This document shows positions 1 to 7,295 of a stretch of DNA of 64,000 bases, in pieces (position 1 is the stretch's first letter; every line of letters starts with the position of its first letter). The stretch lies in assembly GCF_033441515.1 (NCBI RefSeq), contig NZ_JAWQJT010000001.1:868001-932000 (forward strand), given 5' to 3'. The notes beneath the pieces were generated by a model. It did no database searches and had not been told where the DNA came from. It saw only the letters and a program-made list of their open reading frames with translations. Origin of the DNA: Amycolatopsis solani. Lineage in GTDB: Bacteria > Actinomycetota > Actinomycetes > Mycobacteriales > Pseudonocardiaceae. The translations under genes and the position numbers were made by a program.

Positions 1-2
1 CG

Positions 3-260
3 GTGGACGAAGCGTGCTCGCTGCTGCTCCCCGCCAGCGCGGACGGAAAACTCACCTGCGTGTTTTCGTGGAACGGGCCGCGCATCGAGGTATCGGTCTC
101 GGTGTTTTCGGACTCCCCGGACCACGAGGACGACACCGGACTTTCCTGGCAGCTGCTGACCGCGCTCGCGACGACGGCCGAGCGCACCATCACGCCGGAG
201 GACGGCCGCTACCTGTCCCGGGTCGACCTGGTCCGGGAAAGCCAGGTGGCGGACTCGTGA
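3..260 (+). CDS. anti-sigma-factor-type ATPase (RsbW/SpoIIAB-like), 5' truncated by the window edge
   Basis: This is the last 85 codons of a gene that begins before the window; the GTG at position 3 is internal, and the reading begins in a VDEACSLLL stretch typical of the N-box helix region of GHKL anti-sigma kinases. The protein probably binds and phosphorylates an anti-anti-sigma factor and sequesters a SigB/SigF-type sigma factor in the cytoplasm. Its stop overlaps the GTG start of the sigma factor gene by four bases (GTGA), so the two are translationally coupled, which fits an rsbW-sig operon. The N-terminal half and any upstream antagonist gene cannot be seen. Confidence 0.75.
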   Translation: MDEACSLLLPASADGKLTCVFSWNGPRIEVSVSVFSDSPDHEDDTGLSWQLLTALATTAERTITPEDGRYLSRVDLVRESQVADS

Positions 261-1036
261 GCGGTCCCGCCGAGCGCAGCGGGGACGAACCGGACGTCAG
301 CGCGCTGTTCGCCCAGCTCGCCGGGCTGCCGGCGACTTCGCCGGAACGCGACCGCATCCGCGACACCCTCGTGCGAGCCCACCTGGAGCTCGCGCGCAAC
401 CTGGCCCGCAAGTTCCGCAACCGCGACGAGGCGATGGAGGACCTGGTCCAGATCGCCACGGTCGGGCTCATCCACGCCGTCGACCGGTTCGACCCCGGGC
501 AGGGGACGGACTTCCTCGCGTTCGCGGTGCCCACCATCTCCGGTGAGCTGCGGCACCACTTCCGCGACAACAGCTGGTCGGTGCGCGTGCCGCGGCGGCT
601 CAAGGAGCTGAACGCGAACATCTCGGCCGCACGCGAAGAGCTCACCGTGCAGCTCTCCCGCGCGCCGAAGCCGAGTGAGATCGCCGGCCGCCTCGGCGTG
701 CCCATCGAAGACGTCTACGAGGGTCTTCGCGCCGGTCAGGGCCGCTACGGCGCTTCGCTCGACCACCTCCTGGAGAACGCGGCGCACACCCGGTTCGGGG
801 CGCCGGACGCCGAGCTGGGCCAGGCCGAGCTGCGGGAAGCGCTGCGGCCGATGCTGGAGAGCCTGCCCGACCGGGAGCGCAAGATCGTCGCGCTGCGGTT
901 CGGCTCCGGGATGAGCCAATCGGACATCGCGCGCCGCGTCGGGGTCTCCCAGATGCAGGTATCGCGGTTGCTGGCCGCGACGCTCAAGAAGCTGCGTTCG
1001 GGCCTGGACGAATCCGAGCTGGCCGAAGGCACCTGA
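257..1036 (+). CDS. RNA polymerase sigma factor, SigB/SigF/SigG family
   Basis: A 259-residue alternative sigma factor that directs RNA polymerase to stress or developmental promoters. Region 2 is clear (ARNLARKFRNRDEAMEDLVQ through the RVPRRLKEL segment, about residues 40-125), region 3 follows, and region 4 carries the LPDRERKIVALRF helix and a SQSDIARRVGVSQMQVSRLL helix-turn-helix near the C-terminus. I start it at the GTG at 257, which overlaps the stop of the anti-sigma gene; an upstream ATG in the same frame would run through the anti-sigma gene and is not believable. Activity is presumably controlled by the partner-switching ATPase just upstream. Confidence 0.93.
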   Translation: MSGPAERSGDEPDVSALFAQLAGLPATSPERDRIRDTLVRAHLELARNLARKFRNRDEAMEDLVQIATVGLIHAVDRFDPGQGTDFLAFAVPTISGELRHHFRDNSWSVRVPRRLKELNANISAAREELTVQLSRAPKPSEIAGRLGVPIEDVYEGLRAGQGRYGASLDHLLENAAHTRFGAPDAELGQAELREALRPMLESLPDRERKIVALRFGSGMSQSDIARRVGVSQMQVSRLLAATLKKLRSGLDESELAEGT

Positions 1037-1098
1037 TTAGCCGCTCAGCCGCCTGGGTACTTCGCGGGCGGTACCGAACTCACTGGGAGGGGGACCGG

Positions 1099-1518
1099 AT
1101 GACGACGTCGAAGATGCCGCAGCAGACCGCGGCGGCCACCGCCCCGCTGAGGGTGCTCCTCCCGGCCGATGTCACCGCCCCGGCGCGGGCCCGGCACGAG
1201 GTCCGGGCGGCGTTGCTCGGCCTCGGCGTGGGCGAGCGCCGGCAGGAGGACGTCCTGCTGGCGACGTCGGAGCTGGTCACCAACGCCTTCGAGCACGGCG
1301 AGCGGCCGCAGCGGATGGAGCTCGAGTACGCCGGCGGCCTCCTGACCCTGCGCGTGTACGACACCGGCGCCCTGCTGCCCGAGCTGCGTGCCCCGTCTCC
1401 GGCCGAGGCACGCAGCCGCGGGCTGGTGCTGGTCCAGGCGCTGTCGGTGGACTGGGGCTTCGAACGCTGCGACGGCGGCAAGTTCGTCTGGGCGGTCTTC
1501 CGGGTCTCGGACGCCTGA
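1099..1518 (+). CDS. ATP-binding protein, RsbW-like serine kinase/anti-sigma fold (HATPase_c_2)
   Basis: A 139-residue soluble protein with a single GHKL ATPase domain. The N-box reads ATSELVTNAFEHG at about residues 54-66, followed by a VYDTG box and an SRGLVLVQALS lid segment. Proteins of this form in actinobacteria act as anti-sigma factors or as kinases of STAS proteins. A GGGAGGGGG-type ribosome site lies just before the ATG. It follows the sigma factor by 62 bases on the same strand, so the sigma gene is flanked by two ATPases of the same fold. Which one controls the sigma factor cannot be told from sequence. Confidence 0.85.
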   Translation: MTTSKMPQQTAAATAPLRVLLPADVTAPARARHEVRAALLGLGVGERRQEDVLLATSELVTNAFEHGERPQRMELEYAGGLLTLRVYDTGALLPELRAPSPAEARSRGLVLVQALSVDWGFERCDGGKFVWAVFRVSDA

Positions 1519-2004
1519 TCAGCGCAGCTCGCGCGCGGCTTCGGTCTCCCCGATCCGCTCCCGGAACGGCTTCCGGTCGAGGGCTTCGACGATCGCGTCG
1601 AGCAGCTCGCGCAGCGAGTAGGGCAGCTCGGCTTCCAACGCTTCCGACGCCTCGGTCGTCGCCGCCCACTCCGCTTCGATCAGCGGCAGCAGGTCACGCG
1701 CCTTCGCGGTGAGCGACACGATCCGCTGCCGGGCGTCGGCGCCCGGTTCGAGCGCCACGAGCCCGGCGCGGTTCATCTGCGCGACGGTCTGACTGGCCGC
1801 CGAGTGCGTCACGCGCATCTCCGCGGCGAGGTCGCGGATGGCCAGCGGGCCCCGCGCCAGCAGCGCCCGCACCACCGGCGAGTAGCGCGGCCGGTACCCG
1901 TCGAGGCCGATGTCGGCGAGGAACCGGGCGACGTCGCCGTCGAGGACCTCGAGGACGTGCCGCAGCCGCGTCCCCAGTCCGTCCGGACCCGAAGTCATGG
2001 CCAT
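1519..2004 (-). CDS. MarR-family transcriptional regulator
   Basis: A 161-residue winged-helix regulator. The DNA-binding region reads LAIRDLAAEMRVTHSAASQT followed by MNRAGLVAL, with an EPGADARQRIVSLT wing, as in MarR/SlyA proteins; N- and C-terminal helices would form the dimer interface. It is divergent from the aldo/keto reductase gene only 40 bases away, so it probably controls that gene and itself from the shared gap. Two in-frame ATGs (2004 and 1998) are possible starts. A TATGAT hexamer sits so close upstream that the mRNA may be leaderless. The stop abuts that of the convergent ATPase gene. Confidence 0.88.
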   Translation of the reverse strand: MAMTSGPDGLGTRLRHVLEVLDGDVARFLADIGLDGYRPRYSPVVRALLARGPLAIRDLAAEMRVTHSAASQTVAQMNRAGLVALEPGADARQRIVSLTAKARDLLPLIEAEWAATTEASEALEAELPYSLRELLDAIVEALDRKPFRERIGETEAARELR

Positions 2005-2012
2005 GACGGCCG

Positions 2013-2018
2013 ATCATA
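2013..2018 (-). promoter_or_regulatory. probable -10 element of the MarR gene
   Basis: On the minus strand this reads TATGAT, one base from the TANNNT-type actinobacterial -10 consensus. It ends eight bases before the ATG at 2004, a spacing that would put the transcription start at or next to the start codon. No ribosome site precedes the ATG, which supports a leaderless transcript. No convincing -35 box is seen. Confidence 0.4.
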
Positions 2019-2044
2019 GGCGGGCGGTGTGCTTGGATCGCGGC

Positions 2045-3022
2045 ATGGAGAACCGCAAGATCGCCCGGCTGGGCCGCGAGGTGTCCGTCGTCGGGCTCGG
2101 CTGCTGGCAGCTCGGCGCCGACTGGGGCGAGGTCGACGAGAACGACGCGCTGGCCGTGCTGCACGCGGCCGCTGACAACGGTGTCACCTTCTTCGACACC
2201 GCCGACGTCTACGGCGACGGCCGCAGCGAGCGGCTGGTCGGCCGGTTCCTCGCCGACCGCGGCGACGTCTTCGTGGCGACCAAGATGGGCCGCCGGGCCG
2301 AGCAGGTGCCGGAGAACTACGTCGCCGCGAACTTCCGCGAGTGGAACGACCGGTCGCGCCGCAACCTCGGCGTCGACACGCTCGACCTGGTGCAGCTGCA
2401 CTGCCCGCCGACGCCGGTGTACTCCTCCGACGAGGTGTACGACGCCCTGGACGCGATGGTCGAGGAAGGCCGCATCAAGGCGTACGGCGTGAGCGTCGAG
2501 ACGTGCGAAGAGGCGCTGGCGGCGTTGGCGCGGCCGCACGTCGCGTCGGTGCAGATCATCCTGAACTGCCTGCGGCTCAAGCCGCTGGAGCGCGTGCTGC
2601 CGGTCGCGGCCGAGGCGGGCGCGGGCGTCATCGCGCGGGTGCCGCTGGCGTCGGGCCTGCTGTCCGGGCGCTACACGGCTTCGACGACGTTCGCCGAGAA
2701 CGACCACCGGAACTTCAACCGCCACGGCGAGGCGTTCGACGTCGGCGAGACCTTTTCCGGCGTCCCGTACGAGGCCGGACTGGCCGCCGTCGAGCGGCTG
2801 CGCGGGCTGGTGCCCGACGGCCAGGCGCTGGCGCAGTTCGCGCTGCGCTGGATCATCGACCAGCCTGGGGTGAGCACGGTGATCCCGGGCGCGCGCAACG
2901 CCGAGCAGGCCACGGCGAACACCGCGGCGGCGGCGCTGCCCCCGTTGTCCGCGGAGGCGCAGGCGGGCGTCCGCGAAACGTACGACGAGCTGATCCGGCC
3001 GCTGGTGCACGATCGCTGGTGA
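2045..3022 (+). CDS. aldo/keto reductase
   Basis: A 325-residue (alpha/beta)8 NADPH-dependent reductase. The catalytic tetrad of the family is visible: Asp and Tyr in FFDTADVYGDG, Lys in VATKMGRR and His in LVQLHCPP. The C-terminal GVSTVIPGARNAEQ segment is the usual cofactor phosphate-binding stretch. I start at the ATG at 2045 (MENRKIARLG), which matches family N-termini; an earlier in-frame start would overlap the divergent MarR gene. The natural substrate cannot be deduced; these enzymes reduce aldehydes and ketones. The divergent MarR gene is a plausible regulator. Confidence 0.93.
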   Translation: MENRKIARLGREVSVVGLGCWQLGADWGEVDENDALAVLHAAADNGVTFFDTADVYGDGRSERLVGRFLADRGDVFVATKMGRRAEQVPENYVAANFREWNDRSRRNLGVDTLDLVQLHCPPTPVYSSDEVYDALDAMVEEGRIKAYGVSVETCEEALAALARPHVASVQIILNCLRLKPLERVLPVAAEAGAGVIARVPLASGLLSGRYTASTTFAENDHRNFNRHGEAFDVGETFSGVPYEAGLAAVERLRGLVPDGQALAQFALRWIIDQPGVSTVIPGARNAEQATANTAAAALPPLSAEAQAGVRETYDELIRPLVHDRW

Positions 3023-3040
3023 GCCCGGCATGATGGGCCG

Positions 3041-3679
3041 ATGATGACGCCCGAAGAGCTCCTGACCACCACCAGGACCGTGCGCAAGCGACTGGACTTC
3101 GACCGGCCCGTGCCGCTCGACCTGGTGAAACACTGCGTGCAGGTGGCCCTGCAGGCGCCGAGCGGCTCGAACACCCAGCGCTGGCAGTGGCTGGTGGTCA
3201 CCGACGCCGGCCAGCGGGCGGCGCTCGGGGAGATCTACGGCCGGGCGTGCCGCGAGTACCTGTCCTCGGACCGCGCGGCGGGCAAGCTGTTCGCCGACGA
3301 CCCCGCGCGGGCCGCGGTGCAGCAGCGGGTCGGCAGCAGCGTCGAGTACCTGGCCGACCGGATGGGCGACGTCCCGGTGCTGGTGGTGCCGTGCCTGGAG
3401 ACGCCGTCGGCGGAGCTGCCGGCGGGCAACCAGGCGGGGCTGTGGGCCTCGCTGCTGCCGGCGGTGTGGAGCTACATGCTGGCGGCCCGCTCGGTGACGC
3501 TGGGCACGGCGTGGACGACGCTGCACCTGGCGTACGAGCAGGAAGCGGCGGAGGTGCTGGAACTGCCGAAGAACGTGCACCAGGCGGCGTTGATCCCGAC
3601 GGCGTTCTACACGGGCGACACGTTCAAGCCGGCGGCGCGCCAGCCCTTGGAAGAGGTGCTGCACCTCGATCGCTGGTGA
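3041..3679 (+). CDS. nitroreductase-family flavoprotein
   Basis: A 212-residue FMN-dependent oxidoreductase of the nitroreductase fold. The RTVRKRLDFDRPVP start and the ALQAPSGSNTQRWQWLVV segment (about residues 38-55) form the FMN-binding region, and SVTLGTAWTTLHL is the second flavin-contact region. Members reduce nitro groups, quinones or other electrophiles with NAD(P)H; the substrate here is unknown. It starts 18 bases after the aldo/keto reductase and is probably cotranscribed with it. Two ATGs in tandem (3041 and 3044) could serve as start. The stop directly abuts that of the convergent 3D-domain gene. Confidence 0.9.
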   Translation: MMTPEELLTTTRTVRKRLDFDRPVPLDLVKHCVQVALQAPSGSNTQRWQWLVVTDAGQRAALGEIYGRACREYLSSDRAAGKLFADDPARAAVQQRVGSSVEYLADRMGDVPVLVVPCLETPSAELPAGNQAGLWASLLPAVWSYMLAARSVTLGTAWTTLHLAYEQEAAEVLELPKNVHQAALIPTAFYTGDTFKPAARQPLEEVLHLDRW

Positions 3680-4429
3680 TCAGCGGACGGTCAGGGTCAG
3701 CCGCTGGATGCCCCAGGCGTCGGCCTGGGAGCCGGGCAGCCAGACGTCGACGATGTCATCCTTGATCCAGCTGCCGATGTCCGCCGCATAGCACTCGCCG
3801 TAGCCGGGGACGGAGAACCGGGTGCCCCACGGGACGATCCGGGCGTCGACCGCGCAGAAGCCCGGGCCGGCCTGGTAGCCGAGCGCCGTCTGGGCGACGT
3901 CGTTGTAGGACGTGACGCGGTAGTTCAGCGTGGTGCCGGCGGGGATGCGCCAGGTCGCGAGCCGGTTGCCCGCGTCGAGGCGGTAGGCCGTCGAGATCTG
4001 GCCGAGCGAGCCGGGCGAGTTGTCCTCCGCCGTCATCGCGTAGAGCTGGTAGTTGGCGTTCTGGCACGGGCTCGCGTCGGTGACGGTGAGCGTCGGCTGG
4101 CCCCAGTCGCTGATCCACTGGAGGGCCTGGCCGTTGCGGAACGCGCGGTACGCCTTCGCGCCGGAAACGCGGGCGAAGGTGAAGGTGACCTTGCCGTCGG
4201 CGCCGAGCCCGCCGCTGACGGAACCGGGCGCGGGCAAGCGGTTCCCGACGTCGACGGCGCCGACGAGCGTGCCGGGCCCGTGCCCGCCGGTGACCGGCCG
4301 GTCGGGAATGGTGCCGGAGTAGAAGTGCTGGCAGGCGGGCAAAGCGGCGGCCGACGCGGGCGCGGCGGGAGCGACGAGCAGACCGGCGGCGGTGAACGCC
4401 GCCAGCGCGAGGACCCGGACTGGGCGCAT
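3680..4429 (-). CDS. secreted protein with C-terminal 3D (Asp-Asp-Asp) domain
   Basis: A 249-residue exported protein. Residues 1-28 form a signal peptide (MRPVRVLALAAFTAAGLLV, ending APASA). The middle resembles a fibronectin-like beta domain (VTFTFARVSGAKAYRAF). The last 60 residues match the 3D domain seen in Bacillus YocH/YabE-type cell wall proteins and in MltA-like proteins: the three aspartates fall in CAVDARIVPWGTRFSVPGYG, YAADIGSW and DIVDVWL. The domain forms a double-psi beta barrel, so a peptidoglycan or polysaccharide role is likely but unproven. The ATG at 4429 has a GGAGG seven bases upstream. Two dre-like sites lie 76-110 bases upstream, suggesting control by N-acetylglucosamine through DasR. 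Confidence 0.8.
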   Translation of the reverse strand: MRPVRVLALAAFTAAGLLVAPAAPASAAALPACQHFYSGTIPDRPVTGGHGPGTLVGAVDVGNRLPAPGSVSGGLGADGKVTFTFARVSGAKAYRAFRNGQALQWISDWGQPTLTVTDASPCQNANYQLYAMTAEDNSPGSLGQISTAYRLDAGNRLATWRIPAGTTLNYRVTSYNDVAQTALGYQAGPGFCAVDARIVPWGTRFSVPGYGECYAADIGSWIKDDIVDVWLPGSQADAWGIQRLTLTVR

Positions 4430-4504
4430 GACGGGAAACCTCCATGGGTGGGGACCGGGGTGGAGGTGACGCAAGCGGGTTCACCGCTGGAAAACGACGT
4501 TAAG

Positions 4505-4516
4505 TGGCCTGGACCA
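4505..4516. promoter_or_regulatory. dre-like site (DasR operator candidate), distal copy
   Basis: TGGCCTGGACCA differs at two positions from the DasR operator core TGGTCTAGACCA described in Streptomyces. It lies upstream of the secreted 3D-domain gene, 22 bases centre to centre from a second, perfect palindrome, which is two turns of the helix. Confidence 0.45.
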
Positions 4517-4526
4517 CACAGTCAAT

Positions 4527-4538
4527 AGGTCTAGACCT
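4527..4538. promoter_or_regulatory. dre-like site (DasR operator candidate), proximal copy
   Basis: AGGTCTAGACCT is a perfect 12-base palindrome and differs from the dre core TGGTCTAGACCA only at its outermost base pair. It lies about 98 bases before the start of the secreted 3D-domain gene and would be expected to bind a GntR-family repressor of the DasR type. Confidence 0.55.
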
Positions 4539-4602
4539 TTAAGTTTCCCGGTACCCGATCGGCCCAACACCGCCTCGGGTGCCGGGCCGCCGCGGGTGAT
4601 CG

Positions 4603-4809
4603 TCAGCCGCCGTTGAGCATGGCGGAAGTCAGGACGTTGCCGGCGACACCCCAGCCGCCGTCGGCGACTTCGTCGACGAGCACGACGGTGGTGGCGCGGG
4701 CGCGTTCACCGTAGATCTCCGCATACAGGTCGGTGGTGCGCTCGACGATCTTCTGCTTGTCCTCGGCGCTGATGGTGCCCGCGGGGACTTTGAAGTTGGC
4801 GAAAGGCAT
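4603..4809 (-). CDS. small tautomerase-family protein (4-oxalocrotonate tautomerase-like)
   Basis: A 68-residue protein. It begins MPFANFKVPAGT, so Pro2 becomes the N-terminal residue that acts as general base in the tautomerase superfamily. The spacing to EIYGERARATTVVLVDEV matches the family pattern, and the length is typical for a 4-OT monomer that forms hexamers. The start at 4809 is preceded by an AAGGAGAC ribosome site; longer readings into the gap lack a family match. It is divergent from the XRE-type regulator gene 109 bases away, which may control it. The substrate is unknown. Confidence 0.85.
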   Translation of the reverse strand: MPFANFKVPAGTISAEDKQKIVERTTDLYAEIYGERARATTVVLVDEVADGGWGVAGNVLTSAMLNGG

Positions 4810-4918
4810 GTGCGTCTCCTTGGGTAGGCGGTGGATCACGCCCCTCCACGATGCGGGGCGCGGGCCGGCGCAACCAGGGGACGTCATCCCGTGGGTCGCC
4901 GGCCCGGTCGGGCGCACA

Positions 4919-5806
4919 ATGGACGGTGTGGGTTCCGCGGGTTCTGCCAGGTACGCCGAGCTGGGCGCTTTTCTGCGTTCGCGCCGTGACCGCATCCGCC
5001 CGGCCGACGTGGGGCTTCCTGCCGGGCCGCGGCGTCGAGTGCCCGGCCTGCGCCGGGAAGAGGTCGCCCAGCTCGCCGGGGCGTCAGTGGACTACTACAA
5101 CGAACTCGAACGCGGAGCAGGCTCCCAGCCGTCCGAGCAGATGATCGCCGCGCTGGCGAGGGCGTTGCGCCTGACCGCCGACGAACGCGACTACCTCTAC
5201 CACCTCGCGGGCCGCCCGGTGCCCGTGCACAGCGCCGCCTCACACGTCCACCCCGGCATGCTCAACCTCCTCGACAGCCTGACCGCCACCCCGGCGCAGG
5301 TCATCACCGACTTGCACGTCACCCTCGTGCAGAACCCGCTCGCGGTGGCGCTGCTCGGGGACCAGTCCGGCTTCCGGGGCCGCCGGGCCAGCTTCGTCCA
5401 CCGGTGGTTCACCGACCCGGACGCCCGGCGCCTGTACCCCGAAGCCGATCACGAAACCCAGTCCCGTGCCTTCGTCGCCGATCTGCGGGCCGCCGCGGCG
5501 CGGCGGGACGCCGGGGACACCGAAGTCCGCTCGATGATCAGTGCGCTGCACGACGCCTCCGCCGAGTTCGCGGCCCGGTGGGCCGAGCACGACGTGGCGT
5601 TCCGGCGGGACGACCGCAAGCGCCTCGTGCACCCGTCACTCGGGCTGATCGAGGTCAACTGCCTCACCCTGTTCAGCGAGGACGGCCGGCAGCGGCTGCT
5701 CTGGTTCACCCCCGCCGTCGGCACGGACAGCGCCGGCCTGTTCGAGTTGCTCGCCGTCATCGGCACGCAGGAGATCGCCGGTTCGCCGCCCGGGCGCTAC
5801 AGGTAA
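4919..5806 (+). CDS. XRE-family regulator with MmyB-like ligand-binding domain
   Basis: A 295-residue regulator. Residues about 12-85 form a helix-turn-helix (LGAFLRSRRDRIRP, then LRREEVAQLAGASVDYYNEL), and the rest is the MmyB-like PAS-type domain (NLLDSLTATPAQVI and FVHRWFTDPDARRLYPE segments) that in related proteins binds a fatty acid. This layout is widespread in actinobacteria, where such regulators usually control a divergent neighbour; here that is the tautomerase gene. The ATG at 4919 (MDGVGSAGSAR) is chosen, with a GTG three codons later as an alternative. Its 3' end overlaps the convergent hydrolase gene by 10 bases. Confidence 0.9.
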   Translation: MDGVGSAGSARYAELGAFLRSRRDRIRPADVGLPAGPRRRVPGLRREEVAQLAGASVDYYNELERGAGSQPSEQMIAALARALRLTADERDYLYHLAGRPVPVHSAASHVHPGMLNLLDSLTATPAQVITDLHVTLVQNPLAVALLGDQSGFRGRRASFVHRWFTDPDARRLYPEADHETQSRAFVADLRAAAARRDAGDTEVRSMISALHDASAEFAARWAEHDVAFRRDDRKRLVHPSLGLIEVNCLTLFSEDGRQRLLWFTPAVGTDSAGLFELLAVIGTQEIAGSPPGRYR

Positions 5807-6435
5807 CTCACCAGGCGGTCGGCGAGCTGGGCCGGGTGGCTGAGGGTGACGCAGTGGCCGCCGTCGATCTCGTCCGGCTCGATGCCCAGGCGGTCGCGAG
5901 CGATGCGGCGCTGGAAGTCCGGCACGAAGAACCGGTCGTCGCGGCAGAGCAGCACCCGGGTCGGGACGTCCGGGTGGGCCGGCAGCGGCCACGGCTCGTC
6001 GCCCTCCTTGCTGACCTGCGCGCGGCCGTGCGCCTGGCACTCCTCGGCCAGCGCGGCCGGGACGCCGTTGAAGAACTGCTCGGCCTCGGACAGCCCGGAC
6101 AGCGAGGAGTAACCGGTGTTGCCCCACCACTCCCCCGGCGGCTCGGCCGGCGCCGGGATCATCCCGGCCAGGTACACGAGCAGCCGGGCGGGCACCTTCG
6201 ACGCGACCAGCGGCGCGGTGAACCCGCCGTACGAATGGCCGACGACGGCCACGTCCGACGCGTCGCCCAGCGCCGCCAGCACCGTGTCCGTGAAGTCGGA
6301 GAGCCCGGCGTCCGGATCGGTGATCGGCAGGTCCGGCGCGACGAAGTCGTGGCCGCGCGCGACCAGCTCCGGGCCGAGCAGGTGGAAGTCCCAGCCGCTG
6401 CCGCCGCCCCCGTGGATCAGCGCGAAAGTCGTCAT
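5797..6435 (-). CDS. alpha/beta-fold hydrolase
   Basis: A 212-residue single-domain hydrolase. It shows the oxyanion loop LIHGGGGSGWDF, the nucleophile elbow GHSYGG (Ser about residue 67) and a C-terminal GGHCVTLSHP with the catalytic His; the acid is probably in the LCRDDRFFVP segment. The size and the HGGG-type start resemble the salicylate-esterase/HNL-like group often annotated as esterases. No substrate can be assigned. It is convergent with the MmyB-type gene and follows the HNH-domain gene by 10 bases on the same strand, so the last two could be cotranscribed. Confidence 0.9.
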   Translation of the reverse strand: MTTFALIHGGGGSGWDFHLLGPELVARGHDFVAPDLPITDPDAGLSDFTDTVLAALGDASDVAVVGHSYGGFTAPLVASKVPARLLVYLAGMIPAPAEPPGEWWGNTGYSSLSGLSEAEQFFNGVPAALAEECQAHGRAQVSKEGDEPWPLPAHPDVPTRVLLCRDDRFFVPDFQRRIARDRLGIEPDEIDGGHCVTLSHPAQLADRLVSYL

Positions 6436-6445
6436 GCCGGCCAGC

Positions 6446-7120
6446 TCAGCAGCGGCGCAACATGTCCGTCAAGGCCGTTTTCTCGCCCTGCGTGATCGTC
6501 AGGCCGTAGTGGTGCTTCACCACGATCCAGTCGGTCGCGTAGGTGCACCAGAACGACACCAGCGGCGGTTTCCACTGGTCGGGCGCCTTGTCGCTCTTCT
6601 GCTGGTTGACGTTGTCGGTGACGGCGAACAGCTGCGGCCGGGTCAGGTCGTTGGCGAACTGCTCGCGCTTCTCGGCCGTCCACGCCTTCGCGCCGCTGGC
6701 CCACGCCTGGCCGAGCGGGACCATGTGGTCGATGTCGACGTCGGTCGGCTTCGTCCACGTCTCGCCGTCGTAGATGCTGGTCCACGTCCCCGACGTCGCC
6801 TTGCAGTCCTTGTCGGTCTGCACGTTCTTGCCGTCGCGCTTGAGGACGACCTCGCGGGTGTCGCAGCCGGCGCCCTGGCTGTCCCAGTGCTTGAACTTCT
6901 CGCGCGAGTAGCCGTCCATGGACGTTCGCGCGCCGATGGCCAGCTCGTCGAGCTGCTTCTGGGCGTCCGCGGCACTGACCGGCACCGGGCCGGCCGTGGA
7001 GGGCGGGGTCGCACCCGCGCCCCGGCTCGTCACCCAGTACCCGAAGAGCGCGACCGCGAGGATCGCGACTACCAGCAGGATCCGTTGCGTCACGCTGAGC
7101 CGAAAGCTGCGGGCCGCCAA
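6446..7120 (-). CDS. membrane-anchored or secreted HNH-type nuclease domain protein (DUF1524/GmrSD C-terminal-like)
   Basis: A 224-residue protein with one hydrophobic segment at about residues 13-27 (RILLVVAILAVALFGYWV), acting as membrane anchor or uncleaved signal. The rest is a His-Me finger nuclease domain: DIDHMVPLGQAWASGA carries the core Asp-His, followed by REQFANDLTRPQLFAVTDN and NQQKSDKAPDQW. Actinobacteria have many secreted proteins of this type; they are thought to degrade extracellular nucleic acid, but the activity is largely inferred from the motif. It is separate from the GmrSD restriction system, since no GmrS domain is present. Confidence 0.83.
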   Translation of the reverse strand: MAARSFRLSVTQRILLVVAILAVALFGYWVTSRGAGATPPSTAGPVPVSAADAQKQLDELAIGARTSMDGYSREKFKHWDSQGAGCDTREVVLKRDGKNVQTDKDCKATSGTWTSIYDGETWTKPTDVDIDHMVPLGQAWASGAKAWTAEKREQFANDLTRPQLFAVTDNVNQQKSDKAPDQWKPPLVSFWCTYATDWIVVKHHYGLTITQGEKTALTDMLRRC

Positions 7121-7295
7121 GATTTTCCCCTCTCACCTGCGGGTGCGCGCGGCGTAGTCTCACCCGTGCCGGCCTGGGACAACCGCGTCGACACGACGAC
7201 CTGGCGCGAATGTGATCTCGCCCACCCCCTGCGGTGTCACACCGGGCCCCAGAACTGCGACTACCGGAGCAGGACCCATCCGGAGGGAGCAGCCG

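Noticed and set aside
1694..3664. A minus-strand open reading frame of 656 codons
   Set aside because: It runs antisense through the aldo/keto reductase and nitroreductase genes and has an Arg/Gly/Pro-rich, low-complexity product with no family pattern; such frames are common shadows of GC-rich genes.
6446..7120. A GmrSD-type restriction system
   Set aside because: The HNH domain resembles the GmrD C-terminal part, but no GmrS nuclease domain or methyltransferase gene is present and the protein has a membrane or signal segment.
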